In this document: positions 1 through 6,306 of the stretch, in pieces
Layout: every line of letters begins with the position of its first letter
How positions within the stretch are numbered: the stretch's first letter is position 1
DNA from: Lutibacter sp.
Lineage (GTDB): Bacteria > Bacteroidota > Bacteroidia > Flavobacteriales > Flavobacteriaceae
DNA: 7,674 nt
Assembly: GCA_004195315.1 (NCBI GenBank)
Contig: SDWL01000093.1
Coordinates: 1 to 7,674, forward strand
Direction: 5' to 3'
Translations under genes and position numbers: made by a program
The notes under the pieces: generated by a model
Databases searched by the model: none
What the model was told of the DNA's origin: nothing
What the model saw: only the letters and a program-made list of their open reading frames with translations

Positions 1-19
1 AGATGTGTATAAGAGACAG
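1..19 (+). other. Tn5 mosaic-end / transposase library adapter (sequencing artefact)
   Basis: The first 19 bases, AGATGTGTATAAGAGACAG, match exactly the Tn5 mosaic end carried by transposase-based library adapters. They sit at the very edge of the contig, where untrimmed adapter is expected. Read from a GTG at base 5 they encode MYKRQ, a familiar adapter-derived peptide in metagenome proteins. They should be trimmed and are not biological sequence. Confidence 0.97.
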
Positions 20-1231
20 CATTTTATGTATGCAGTAGTTTTAACAACTGTGAATGCATATTTTTATTATTATTTAGAATATAAGTTTTCTTGGAGAGAA
101 CATTCAAAAAATAGGTTAATAATTGGTGCATTTGGATCAATTACTTTAACAATGATAGGTCTTACATTATTAAGATTTATAACACTTGTTATAATTTTAG
201 GGAAACCAATTGAAAGTTTTTTAAATGATACTAATGCAAAATCTTACTATCTTTTTGGGTTGGTAATTACTTTAGTGGTTAGTTTAATATTTCATGCCAT
301 ATTTTTTTACAAAGCTTTAACTGAAAAAAAAGTAAGTGAGCAGCAAATTGTAGCTAAAACCGAAACGGCCAAATATGAATCATTAAAAAGCCAGATTGAT
401 CCACATTTTTTGTTTAACAGTTTAAATGTATTAACATCGCTAATTGGTGAAAACCCTAAACAAGCAGAAAAGTTTACAACAAAACTTTCAAAAGTTTATA
501 GATATGTTTTAGAGCAAAAAAATAAAGATTTAATTGAATTAGATGAAGAGTTACACTTCGCAAAAGCTTATATGGAATTGCTGACAATGCGATTTGAGAA
601 TGCCGTTACATTTGAAATACCTGAGAAAGCTTCTAATTCTGAACTTAAAATTTTGCCATTATCGTTACAATTATTATTAGAAAACGCCATAAAACATAAT
701 GTAGTATCAGTTGAAAATCCACTAAAAGTAACAATTACTGAAGAGAATGGTTATTTAGTAGTTTCAAATAATTTTAACCCTAAAACTATTTTAGAAAAAG
801 GAACCAAAGTTGGTTTAAAAAATATAGAAGAAAGGTATCATTTAATAACATTAAAAAAGGTATTGATTGAAAAATCAGCCAACCAATTTATAGTTAAATT
901 ACCGTTATTAACTCAAAAAATTAAAACAATGAAAACATCAAATACACAACAAAGTAGCAAGTATATAAGAGCTGTAGAGCGCGTTGAAGAAATAAAAGGG
1001 TTTTATTCAAGTTTAATAGCATATTGCATTGTAATTCCTTTTTTAATATTTATAAATTTAAAATATGTACCACAATTTCATTGGTTTTGGTTTCCAATAA
1101 TGGGTTGGGGTATTGGTTTAATATTTCAAGGATTTAAAGCATTCGCATACAATCCATTTTTAGGAAGAAACTGGGAAGAGCGTAAAATACAGGAATATAT
1201 GAATGAAGATAATAAACACTATTGGGAATAG
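20..1231 (+). CDS. LytS-type sensor histidine kinase with C-terminal 2TM domain, 5'-truncated
   Basis: This is a membrane histidine kinase of the LytS/YehU class (His_kinase PF06580 plus HATPase). It probably phosphorylates the LytTR regulator encoded three genes downstream. The native frame enters at base 20 (codon CAT). The apparent GTG start at base 5 is adapter, so the true start lies outside the window. Numbering from base 5, hydrophobic segments lie at about 8-25, 38-66 and 81-105; one or more earlier helices are probably missing. A short coiled region leads to the H-box SQIDPHFLFNSLN with phosphoacceptor His134. The N-box LLLENAIKHN has Asn227 and the G-box GLKNIEERY begins at Gly270. 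The ATPase domain ends at KLPLL (about 302). After a linker of about seven residues comes a 2TM domain (about 309-400) with motifs KYIRA, EIKGFY, GWGIGL and NWEERKI. The two following genes carry the same module. The domain call is firm; the stimulus is unknown. No native promoter is visible. Confidence 0.93.
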   Translation, partial: HFMYAVVLTTVNAYFYYYLEYKFSWREHSKNRLIIGAFGSITLTMIGLTLLRFITLVIILGKPIESFLNDTNAKSYYLFGLVITLVVSLIFHAIFFYKALTEKKVSEQQIVAKTETAKYESLKSQIDPHFLFNSLNVLTSLIGENPKQAEKFTTKLSKVYRYVLEQKNKDLIELDEELHFAKAYMELLTMRFENAVTFEIPEKASNSELKILPLSLQLLLENAIKHNVVSVENPLKVTITEENGYLVVSNNFNPKTILEKGTKVGLKNIEERYHLITLKKVLIEKSANQFIVKLPLLTQKIKTMKTSNTQQSSKYIRAVERVEEIKGFYSSLIAYCIVIPFLIFINLKYVPQFHWFWFPIMGWGIGLIFQGFKAFAYNPFLGRNWEERKIQEYMNEDNKHYWE

Positions 1232-1261
1232 AACTTAGAAATAATTTAAAAAAATAAAAAA

Positions 1262-1558
1262 ATGAAAACACATTATACAGAAGAAGATAAATACATTAGA
1301 GCAAAGAAAAAAGTAGATAATATTAAAGGATTTTACGCAAATTTACTATCGTACTGCTTAGTTATTCCATTTCTATTTTTTATAAATTATATGACAGCTC
1401 CAGATCGTTGGTGGTTTTGGTATCCTATGATTGGTTGGGGAATTGGATTAGCATTTCACGCATTTGGAGTATTTGGAAATAATTTATTGTTTGGTAAAGG
1501 TTGGGAGGATAGAAAAATTAAGGAGTTAATGGATGATGACAAAAACATTAAATTTTAA
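1262..1558 (+). CDS. Free-standing 2TM domain protein (first copy)
   Basis: This 98-residue membrane protein consists of a single 2TM module (PF13239-like) of unknown function. It has a charged N-terminus with KYIRAKKKV and NIKGFY, then a hydrophobic helix at about 26-43. A short Trp-rich loop (RWWFWYP) leads to a second helix starting in GWGIGLAFHAF, and the protein ends in an amphipathic charged tail, GWEDRKIKELM. It is closely related to the C-terminal domain of the preceding kinase; both share YC.VIPFL.FIN and GWGIGL. The ATG at 1262 is preceded by a run of A and T residues, usual for Bacteroidota, and lies 30 bases after the kinase stop. The next gene follows after 4 bases, so co-transcription is likely. 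I infer that it interacts with or modulates the kinase in the membrane; nothing in the sequence proves this. Confidence 0.88.
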   Translation: MKTHYTEEDKYIRAKKKVDNIKGFYANLLSYCLVIPFLFFINYMTAPDRWWFWYPMIGWGIGLAFHAFGVFGNNLLFGKGWEDRKIKELMDDDKNIKF

Positions 1559-1562
1559 AACA

Positions 1563-1880
1563 ATGGAAAATAAAAATTATACTGAAGAACAAAAATATAT
1601 TAGAGCCAAAAAGAAAGTAAAAGCAATAAAAGGTTTTTATGTTCACTTTACAGTTTATTTAATGGTAAATGCATTTTTAATAATATCAAGAATGTTTTCT
1701 GGAGGAGAATATGAGGATTTATGGGATTGGCAAACTTACAATACAGCAATTTTTTGGGGAATAGGAATTTTATTTCACGCTTTTAATGTGTTTGGAATGG
1801 GAATTTTATTAGGGAAAGATTGGGAAGATCGTAAGATAAAAGAACTAATGGACAAAGATAAACGAGATTCTTGGGAGTAA
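1563..1880 (+). CDS. Free-standing 2TM domain protein (second copy)
   Basis: This 105-residue 2TM membrane protein is paralogous to its upstream neighbour. It shares YTEEQKYIRAKKKV, AIKGFY, WGIGILFHAFNVFG and DWEDRKIKELMDKDK. The loop between the helices is longer and more acidic (about residues 45-62, GGEYEDLWDWQTY) than in the other two copies, so this copy has diverged most. I chose the ATG at 1563 over an in-frame ATG at 1533. The 1563 start aligns with the N-terminus of the upstream paralogue, has the typical context TTAAAACAATG, and avoids an overlap with the previous gene. The spacing of 4 bases after the previous stop indicates an operon. The function is unknown; association with the LytS/LytTR pair is inferred from position. 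Confidence 0.87.
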   Translation: MENKNYTEEQKYIRAKKKVKAIKGFYVHFTVYLMVNAFLIISRMFSGGEYEDLWDWQTYNTAIFWGIGILFHAFNVFGMGILLGKDWEDRKIKELMDKDKRDSWE

Positions 1881-1941
1881 GAAGTTGAAAAAAACACTTA
1901 AATCTTATACAAGATTAAATAGTTAATTCATTAAACTTAAA

Positions 1942-2694
1942 ATGAAAGTAGTAATTATAGAGGACGAAAAACCTGCCGCTCGTAGGCTAAGTAGAATGTT
2001 AAATGAAATAGGAGTAAAGCCTATTACAATGTTACATTCAGTTGAAGAGGCTGTGAATTGGTTTTATAGTAATGAACATCCTGATTTATTGTTTTTAGAT
2101 ATTCAACTTTCAGATGGTTTATCTTTTGAAATATTTGAAGAGGTTGAAATTAAAAGTGCTATAATATTTACCACAGCTTATGACGAATATGCTTTAAAAG
2201 CTTTCAAATTAAACAGTGTAGATTATTTGTTAAAACCTATTGATAGTGATGAGCTTGAAAATGCTATAAATAAATATAAAAACTTTCATGTTGATAAATT
2301 GCATCAGAACTTAAATTTTGAACAGATAAAAAATTTAATTTCTCCTACGCAAAAGAATTATAAAAAACGATTTATTGTTAAAATTGGGCAGCATTTAAAA
2401 ATGATTTCTATTGAAGCAATTGAGTGTTTCTATAGTGAAGATAAAGCCACACATATTCATACTACTGATGAAAGAAGCTATTTAATAGAAGATACTTTAG
2501 AACAATTGGAAACTAAGCTTCAGCCAGAATTTTTTTTTAGGGTTAGTCGTAAATATTTTGTCAATATCAACGCCATAAAAGACATTATTTCTTATTCAAA
2601 TAGTAGGTTAAAAATAATACTTCAATCATATAAAGAATCTGAAATTATTGTAAGTCGAGAACGTGTAAAAGATTTCAAAAATTGGATTGACTAA
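1942..2694 (+). CDS. LytTR-family response regulator
   Basis: This 250-residue two-component response regulator has an N-terminal receiver domain (about 1-115) and a C-terminal LytTR DNA-binding domain (about 143-249). The receiver shows the acidic pair Glu7/Asp8 (IIEDE), phosphoacceptor Asp53 in FLDIQLSDG, the Thr in FTTAYDEYA (77-78) and Lys98 in LLKPI, so it appears fully competent. The LytTR part has the family features FIVKIGQ, the strand ending in IECFYSEDK, and RVSRKYFVNINAI near 200-212. It is the natural partner of the kinase encoded at the left end. It begins 61 bases after the second 2TM gene and I see no convincing TAnnTTTG promoter in that gap, so read-through from upstream is likely. 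The regulated genes cannot be deduced here. In the LytTR family the targets are often envelope or autolysis functions, but that is not shown in this window. Confidence 0.95.
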   Translation: MKVVIIEDEKPAARRLSRMLNEIGVKPITMLHSVEEAVNWFYSNEHPDLLFLDIQLSDGLSFEIFEEVEIKSAIIFTTAYDEYALKAFKLNSVDYLLKPIDSDELENAINKYKNFHVDKLHQNLNFEQIKNLISPTQKNYKKRFIVKIGQHLKMISIEAIECFYSEDKATHIHTTDERSYLIEDTLEQLETKLQPEFFFRVSRKYFVNINAIKDIISYSNSRLKIILQSYKESEIIVSRERVKDFKNWID

Positions 2695-2723
2695 TTTTCA
2701 CAGATAAAAGCTTCATTTTCTTT

Positions 2724-2754
2724 TTGTTATACTGAAATAAAATAACTAAATTTG
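2724..2754 (+). promoter_or_regulatory. Bacteroidota-type promoter for rpsA
   Basis: A perfect match to the Bacteroidota -7 element TAnnTTTG (TAAATTTG, 2747-2754) lies 20 bases downstream of a TTG (2724-2726) inside a T-rich run, which fits the -33 TTG element. The inferred transcript start is near 2760, giving an untranslated leader of about 120 nt before rpsA. This is a motif match only; the start site has not been mapped. Confidence 0.68.
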
Positions 2755-2757
2755 CAC

Positions 2758-2880
2758 TCCTTTTTACGAGAACAGATTTGAAAAGGAAATAAAGAGAAAA
2801 ATATATAAATCAACTCTTTGCGTTAGTATCGTATAAAAATCTGAATAACAATAAGATACAAATAATAATCATCAGCAAAT
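2758..2880 (+). promoter_or_regulatory. rpsA 5' leader with possible stem-loops
   Basis: The region between the predicted start site and the rpsA ATG is non-coding and unusually long for this window. It can form a stem of TCCTTTT (2758-2764) with AAAAGGA (2781-2787). It can also form a second stem of GTATCGTAT (2826-2834) with ATAAGATAC (2851-2859), which has one mismatch and a loop of about 16 nt. S1 controls its own mRNA in Escherichia coli, so a leader-based control would be plausible. The stems are AU-rich and weak, so this is only a suggestion. Confidence 0.3.
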
Positions 2881-4815
2881 ATGTCTGAAGAAACAAAAAA
2901 AACTGAAGAGCAAGTAGAAGCTACTGAAGTAAAAAAAACAACAGCAAAAGCAAAAACTACAAAAGCTAAAGCTGAAAAACCAACAGAAGTAACTGAAGAA
3001 ACTGTAAAAGAGGTTGAAACTCCAATAGTAGTTGATGAAGTTAAAGAAGAAGTTGAAGCACCAATAGTTGAAGTAGTAAATCCTGAAGAATTTTTAGCAA
3101 GTTTTGACTGGCACAAATTCGAAGAAGGTATTGAAGCTGTAGATGAAGAAAACTTAATAGCTTTTGAAGCTGCTTTAGATGGTACATTAGGTTTAGTAAA
3201 TGAACGCGAAGTAATTGAAGGTACTGTAATTAGAAAAACAGATCGTGAAGCAATTATTGACATTAATTCTAAATCAGAAGGTGTAATATCTTTAAACGAA
3301 TTTCGTTACAATCCAGGTTTAAAAGTTGGAGATGTTGTAGAGGTTTTAGTTGATAAAAGAGAAGATAGTACAGGTCAATTAGTATTATCTCATAAAAAAG
3401 CAAGAGTAATTAAAGCTTGGGAGCGTGTAAACAATGCACATGAAACAGGTGAAGTAGTTAATGGTTTCGTTAAATGCAGAACTCGTGGAGGTATGATTGT
3501 AGATGTTTTTGGAATTGAAGCATTCTTACCAGGTTCACAAATTGATGTGAAACCAATTAGAGATTACGATCAATATGTAGAAAAAACAATGGAATTCAAA
3601 GTTGTGAAAATCAACCACGAATTTAAAAACGTTGTTGTATCTCATAAAGCTCTTATTGAAGCTGATATTGAAATTCAGAAAAAAGAAATTATTGGTAAAT
3701 TAGAAAAAGGACAAGTATTAGAAGGTGTTGTTAAAAACATTACTTCTTACGGTGTGTTTGTTGATTTAGGTGGTGTAGACGGATTAGTTCACATTACAGA
3801 TTTATCATGGTCTAGAATTAACCATCCAAGCGAGGTTGTTGAATTAGATCAAACATTAAATGTTGTAATTCTTGATTTTGATGATGAGAAAACAAGAATT
3901 CAATTAGGATTAAAACAATTAAATGCTCACCCTTGGGAAGCATTAGACCAAACTATTAAAGTAGGTGACGCAGTAAAAGGTAAAGTAGTAGTACTTGCAG
4001 ATTACGGAGCATTTATTGAAGTAGCTCAAGGTGTAGAAGGTTTAATTCATGTATCTGAAATGTCTTGGTCAACACATTTACGTTCTGCACAAGATTTTGT
4101 AAAAGTTGGTGACGAAGTTGAAGCGCAAGTTTTAACTTTAGATAGAGAAGATAGAAAAATGTCTTTAGGTATTAAACAATTACATCCAGATCCTTGGACT
4201 GCAATTGCTGAAAAATATCCAATTGGTTCAACTCACACAGGTACAGTTCGTAATTATACTAACTTTGGTGTTTTTGTTGAATTAGAAGAAGGAATTGATG
4301 GTTTAGTATATATATCTGATCTTTCTTGGACTAAGAAAATTAAACATCCATCAGATTTTACTGCTGTAGGTGATAAATTAGAAGTTCAAGTATTAGAATT
4401 AGATGTAGAAGGTCGTAAATTAAATTTAGGACACAAACAAACTATTGAAAATCCTTGGGATTCACATGAAGTGAAATTTGCTATAGATTCAATTCATGAA
4501 GGTACTGTTAAAGATAAGAGCGATAAAGGATTAATAGTTTCATTAGAAGATGGAGTTGAAGCATTTGTTCCAAGTCGTTTTATAGTTAAAGAAGATGGTA
4601 CTAAGTTAGCAAAAGGAGATACTGATAAATTTAAAGTTATAGAGTTTAACAAAGAATTTAGACGTGTTGTAGCTTCTCATACATCAATATTTAAAGCACA
4701 AGAAGAGAAAAATATTAAAGTAGCTCAGAAAAAAGCTGATTCTGCTGATAAAACTACTCTTGGTGATTTAGGTGGTGATTTAGCTGCATTAAAGAAAAAA
4801 ATGGAAGGGAAATAA
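2881..4815 (+). CDS. rpsA: 30S ribosomal protein S1
   Basis: This 644-residue ribosomal protein S1 is an RNA-binding component of the 30S subunit involved in mRNA recruitment. Six S1 OB-fold repeats can be traced at about 108-175, 189-257, 276-345, 361-432, 448-520 and 534-602. The strongest are repeats 3-5, with patterns such as ITSYGVFVDLGGVDGLVHITDLSW, interrupted here as YGVFVDLG and DGLVHITDLSW. They continue with YGAFIEV, GLIHVSEMSW, FGVFVELEEGIDGLVYISDLSW (residues 462-483) and the closing LGLKQL, LGIKQL and LGHKQ. The first approximately 65 residues form a low-complexity K/E/A/T/V extension containing a near-repeat, EVETPIV and EVEAPIV, as is usual in flavobacterial S1. The C-terminus TLGDLGGDLAALKKKM is also typical. 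The ATG at 2881 is the first start after the predicted promoter and has an A-rich upstream context without a Shine-Dalgarno site. The gene is a single transcription unit, with its own promoter and a terminator 22 bases after the stop. Confidence 0.98.
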   Translation: MSEETKKTEEQVEATEVKKTTAKAKTTKAKAEKPTEVTEETVKEVETPIVVDEVKEEVEAPIVEVVNPEEFLASFDWHKFEEGIEAVDEENLIAFEAALDGTLGLVNEREVIEGTVIRKTDREAIIDINSKSEGVISLNEFRYNPGLKVGDVVEVLVDKREDSTGQLVLSHKKARVIKAWERVNNAHETGEVVNGFVKCRTRGGMIVDVFGIEAFLPGSQIDVKPIRDYDQYVEKTMEFKVVKINHEFKNVVVSHKALIEADIEIQKKEIIGKLEKGQVLEGVVKNITSYGVFVDLGGVDGLVHITDLSWSRINHPSEVVELDQTLNVVILDFDDEKTRIQLGLKQLNAHPWEALDQTIKVGDAVKGKVVVLADYGAFIEVAQGVEGLIHVSEMSWSTHLRSAQDFVKVGDEVEAQVLTLDREDRKMSLGIKQLHPDPWTAIAEKYPIGSTHTGTVRNYTNFGVFVELEEGIDGLVYISDLSWTKKIKHPSDFTAVGDKLEVQVLELDVEGRKLNLGHKQTIENPWDSHEVKFAIDSIHEGTVKDKSDKGLIVSLEDGVEAFVPSRFIVKEDGTKLAKGDTDKFKVIEFNKEFRRVVASHTSIFKAQEEKNIKVAQKKADSADKTTLGDLGGDLAALKKKMEGK

Positions 4816-4836
4816 AATTCTCATTTCAAATAAATT

Positions 4837-4871
4837 AAAAAAGCTGTATCAAACGATACAGCTTTTTTTTT
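4837..4871 (+). terminator. Intrinsic terminator of rpsA
   Basis: The stem AGCTGTATC (4842-4850) pairs perfectly with GATACAGCT (4855-4863) around an AAAC loop. An A-run before the stem and a T-tract of nine bases after it extend the pairing. It starts 22 bases after the rpsA stop and is a textbook rho-independent terminator. The A/T symmetry could let it work in both directions, but no minus-strand gene needs it here. Confidence 0.93.
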
Positions 4872-4900
4872 CGTTATTAATTCAATAAGATTTATATTTG
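4870..4900 (+). promoter_or_regulatory. Bacteroidota-type promoter for the glmM-like gene
   Basis: TATATTTG (4893-4900) matches the TAnnTTTG -7 element exactly and lies 17 bases before the ATG. The -33 position, 20 bases upstream, falls on TTC at the end of the rpsA terminator T-tract, so the -33 match is imperfect. Transcription would begin near 4907, leaving a leader of only about 11 nt. This is a motif-based prediction. Confidence 0.6.
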
Positions 4901-4917
4901 TCAACTAAATTTAAACA

Positions 4918-6300
4918 ATGTCATTAATAAAATCAATTTCAGGAATAAGAGGAACAATTGGAGGAAACGTAAATGAAAATTTAACACCAATAGATACTGT
5001 TAGATTTGCTGCTGCTTATGGTATGTGGCTTAAAAATCAAACGAGCAAAGAAAAATTAACTGTAATTTTAGGTAGAGATGCTAGAATTTCAGGTAAAATG
5101 GTGAGTAGTTTGGTAGGAAATACATTGGTAGGTTTAGGAATAGATGTAGTTGATATAGGTTTATCAACAACACCAACTGTTGAAGTTGCCGTTACACTTG
5201 ATAATGCTGATGGAGGAATTATTATCACAGCAAGTCATAACCCAAAACAATGGAATGCATTAAAATTATTGAATAATAAAGGAGAATTCTTAAATGCAGA
5301 AGATGGACTAGAAGTTTTGAAAATTGCAGAAAACGATTCTTATATATTTTCTGAAGTAGATGATTTAGGAAAATATATAAAAAAACAAAATTATATTAAT
5401 AAGCACATTAAAGAAGTTTTGGCTTTAAAATTGGTTGATGTTGAAGCAATAAAAAAAGCTAATTTTAAAGTAGTTGTTGATGCAGTAAACTCAACTGGAG
5501 GGATTGCGATTCCAGCGTTATTAGAAAAATTAGGAGTTGAATGTGTAGAGTTATATTGTGAGCCTAACGGAGAATTTCCTCACAACCCAGAACCTTTAAA
5601 AGAACATTTAACTGATATTTCAGAATTAGTAGTTACAGAAAAAGCAGATTTAGGAATAGTAGTAGATCCTGATGTAGATAGACTAGCATTAGTTTGTGAA
5701 GATGGTTCAATGTTTGGTGAAGAATATACCTTGGTTGCATGTGCAGATTATGTGTTGGGTAAAACTAAAGGAAATACAGTTTCTAATTTATCATCATCTA
5801 GAGCTTTAAGAGACGTTACTGAAAAACATGGTGGAGATTATCAGGCAAGTGCAGTTGGAGAGGTGAATGTTGTTGAATTAATGAAAAAAACAAATGCAAT
5901 TATTGGGGGTGAAGGAAACGGTGGTATTATCTATCCAGAATCGCATTATGGTAGAGATTCATTAGTTGGTGTAGCCTTATTTTTATCGCATTTAGCACAT
6001 TTAAAAGTTTCATGTAAACAATTAAGAGATGGCTATCCAAACTATTTTATGAGTAAAAATAAAATTGAATTAACACCTCAGATTAATGTTGATGAAATTT
6101 TAAAAGCTGTTGCAGCTTCTTATAAAAACGAAGATGTTATTACAATTGATGGTGTGAAAATTAATTTTGAAACGGAATGGGTACATCTTAGAAAATCAAA
6201 TACAGAACCTATTATTAGAATTTATACAGAGAGCACCTCACAAAATTCAGCTGATGCACTTGCACAAAGATTTATTTCTGAAATAAAAAATATTATATAA
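4918..6300 (+). CDS. glmM: Phosphoglucosamine mutase (alpha-D-phosphohexomutase family)
   Basis: This cytoplasmic enzyme of 460 residues probably interconverts glucosamine-6-phosphate and glucosamine-1-phosphate, the step before UDP-GlcNAc for peptidoglycan and lipid A. All four family signatures are present. The N-terminal loop is SGIRGTIGG. The phosphoserine loop TASHNPKQWNALK has catalytic Ser106. The Mg-binding loop DPDVDR has Asp250, Asp252 and Asp254. The sugar-specificity loop GEGNGG begins near 331 and the phosphate-binding loop RKSNTEPIIRIYTES begins near 425. Its length is normal for the Bacteroidota/archaeal-like GlmM group. The GEGNGG loop differs from the GEQSGH of proteobacterial GlmM, and related enzymes act as phosphomannomutase or phosphoglucomutase. 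The family is therefore certain and the exact substrate less so. The gene has its own promoter after the rpsA terminator. Its stop lies 6 bases before the decayed exported-protein gene, which may have been co-transcribed. Confidence 0.92.
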   Translation: MSLIKSISGIRGTIGGNVNENLTPIDTVRFAAAYGMWLKNQTSKEKLTVILGRDARISGKMVSSLVGNTLVGLGIDVVDIGLSTTPTVEVAVTLDNADGGIIITASHNPKQWNALKLLNNKGEFLNAEDGLEVLKIAENDSYIFSEVDDLGKYIKKQNYINKHIKEVLALKLVDVEAIKKANFKVVVDAVNSTGGIAIPALLEKLGVECVELYCEPNGEFPHNPEPLKEHLTDISELVVTEKADLGIVVDPDVDRLALVCEDGSMFGEEYTLVACADYVLGKTKGNTVSNLSSSRALRDVTEKHGGDYQASAVGEVNVVELMKKTNAIIGGEGNGGIIYPESHYGRDSLVGVALFLSHLAHLKVSCKQLRDGYPNYFMSKNKIELTPQINVDEILKAVAASYKNEDVITIDGVKINFETEWVHLRKSNTEPIIRIYTESTSQNSADALAQRFISEIKNII

Positions 6301-6306
6301 TTTTTA

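Noticed and set aside
1..19. A real Tn5/IS50-type insertion end in the genome
   Set aside because: The exact hyperactive mosaic end lies at base 1 with no transposon body and no target duplication visible, which fits library adapter far better than a native element.
1533..1562. Upstream ATG giving the second 2TM protein ten extra residues and an overlap with the previous gene
   Set aside because: The extra residues (MMTKTLNFKT) have no counterpart in the paralogue, while the ATG at 1563 aligns with it and has the usual AAAACAATG context.
1901..1916. Inverted repeat AATCTT-ATAC-AAGATT before the response-regulator gene
   Set aside because: A 6-bp, mostly A/T stem with no T-tract is expected by chance in such AT-rich sequence, and there is no second copy to support an operator or LytTR site.
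2881..3080. CRISPR-like or tandem DNA repeats in the A/G-rich start of rpsA
   Set aside because: The apparent repetition comes from Lys/Glu/Ala/Thr codons. There are no regular spacers or constant repeat units.
2823..3263. Minus-strand open frame of 146 codons opposite the start of rpsA
   Set aside because: It is a Ser/Thr/Val-rich low-complexity shadow of the K/E/T-rich S1 N-terminus. It has no motifs and overlaps a certain gene, its leader and its promoter side.
5037..5228. Minus-strand open frame of 63 codons within glmM
   Set aside because: It lies wholly antisense to a highly conserved enzyme and shows no domain or start context of its own.
6290..6306. TATAATTTTT just before the decayed gene as a promoter
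   Set aside because: It misses the conserved final G of TAnnTTTG and I see no spaced -33 element, so read-through from glmM is the simpler assumption.
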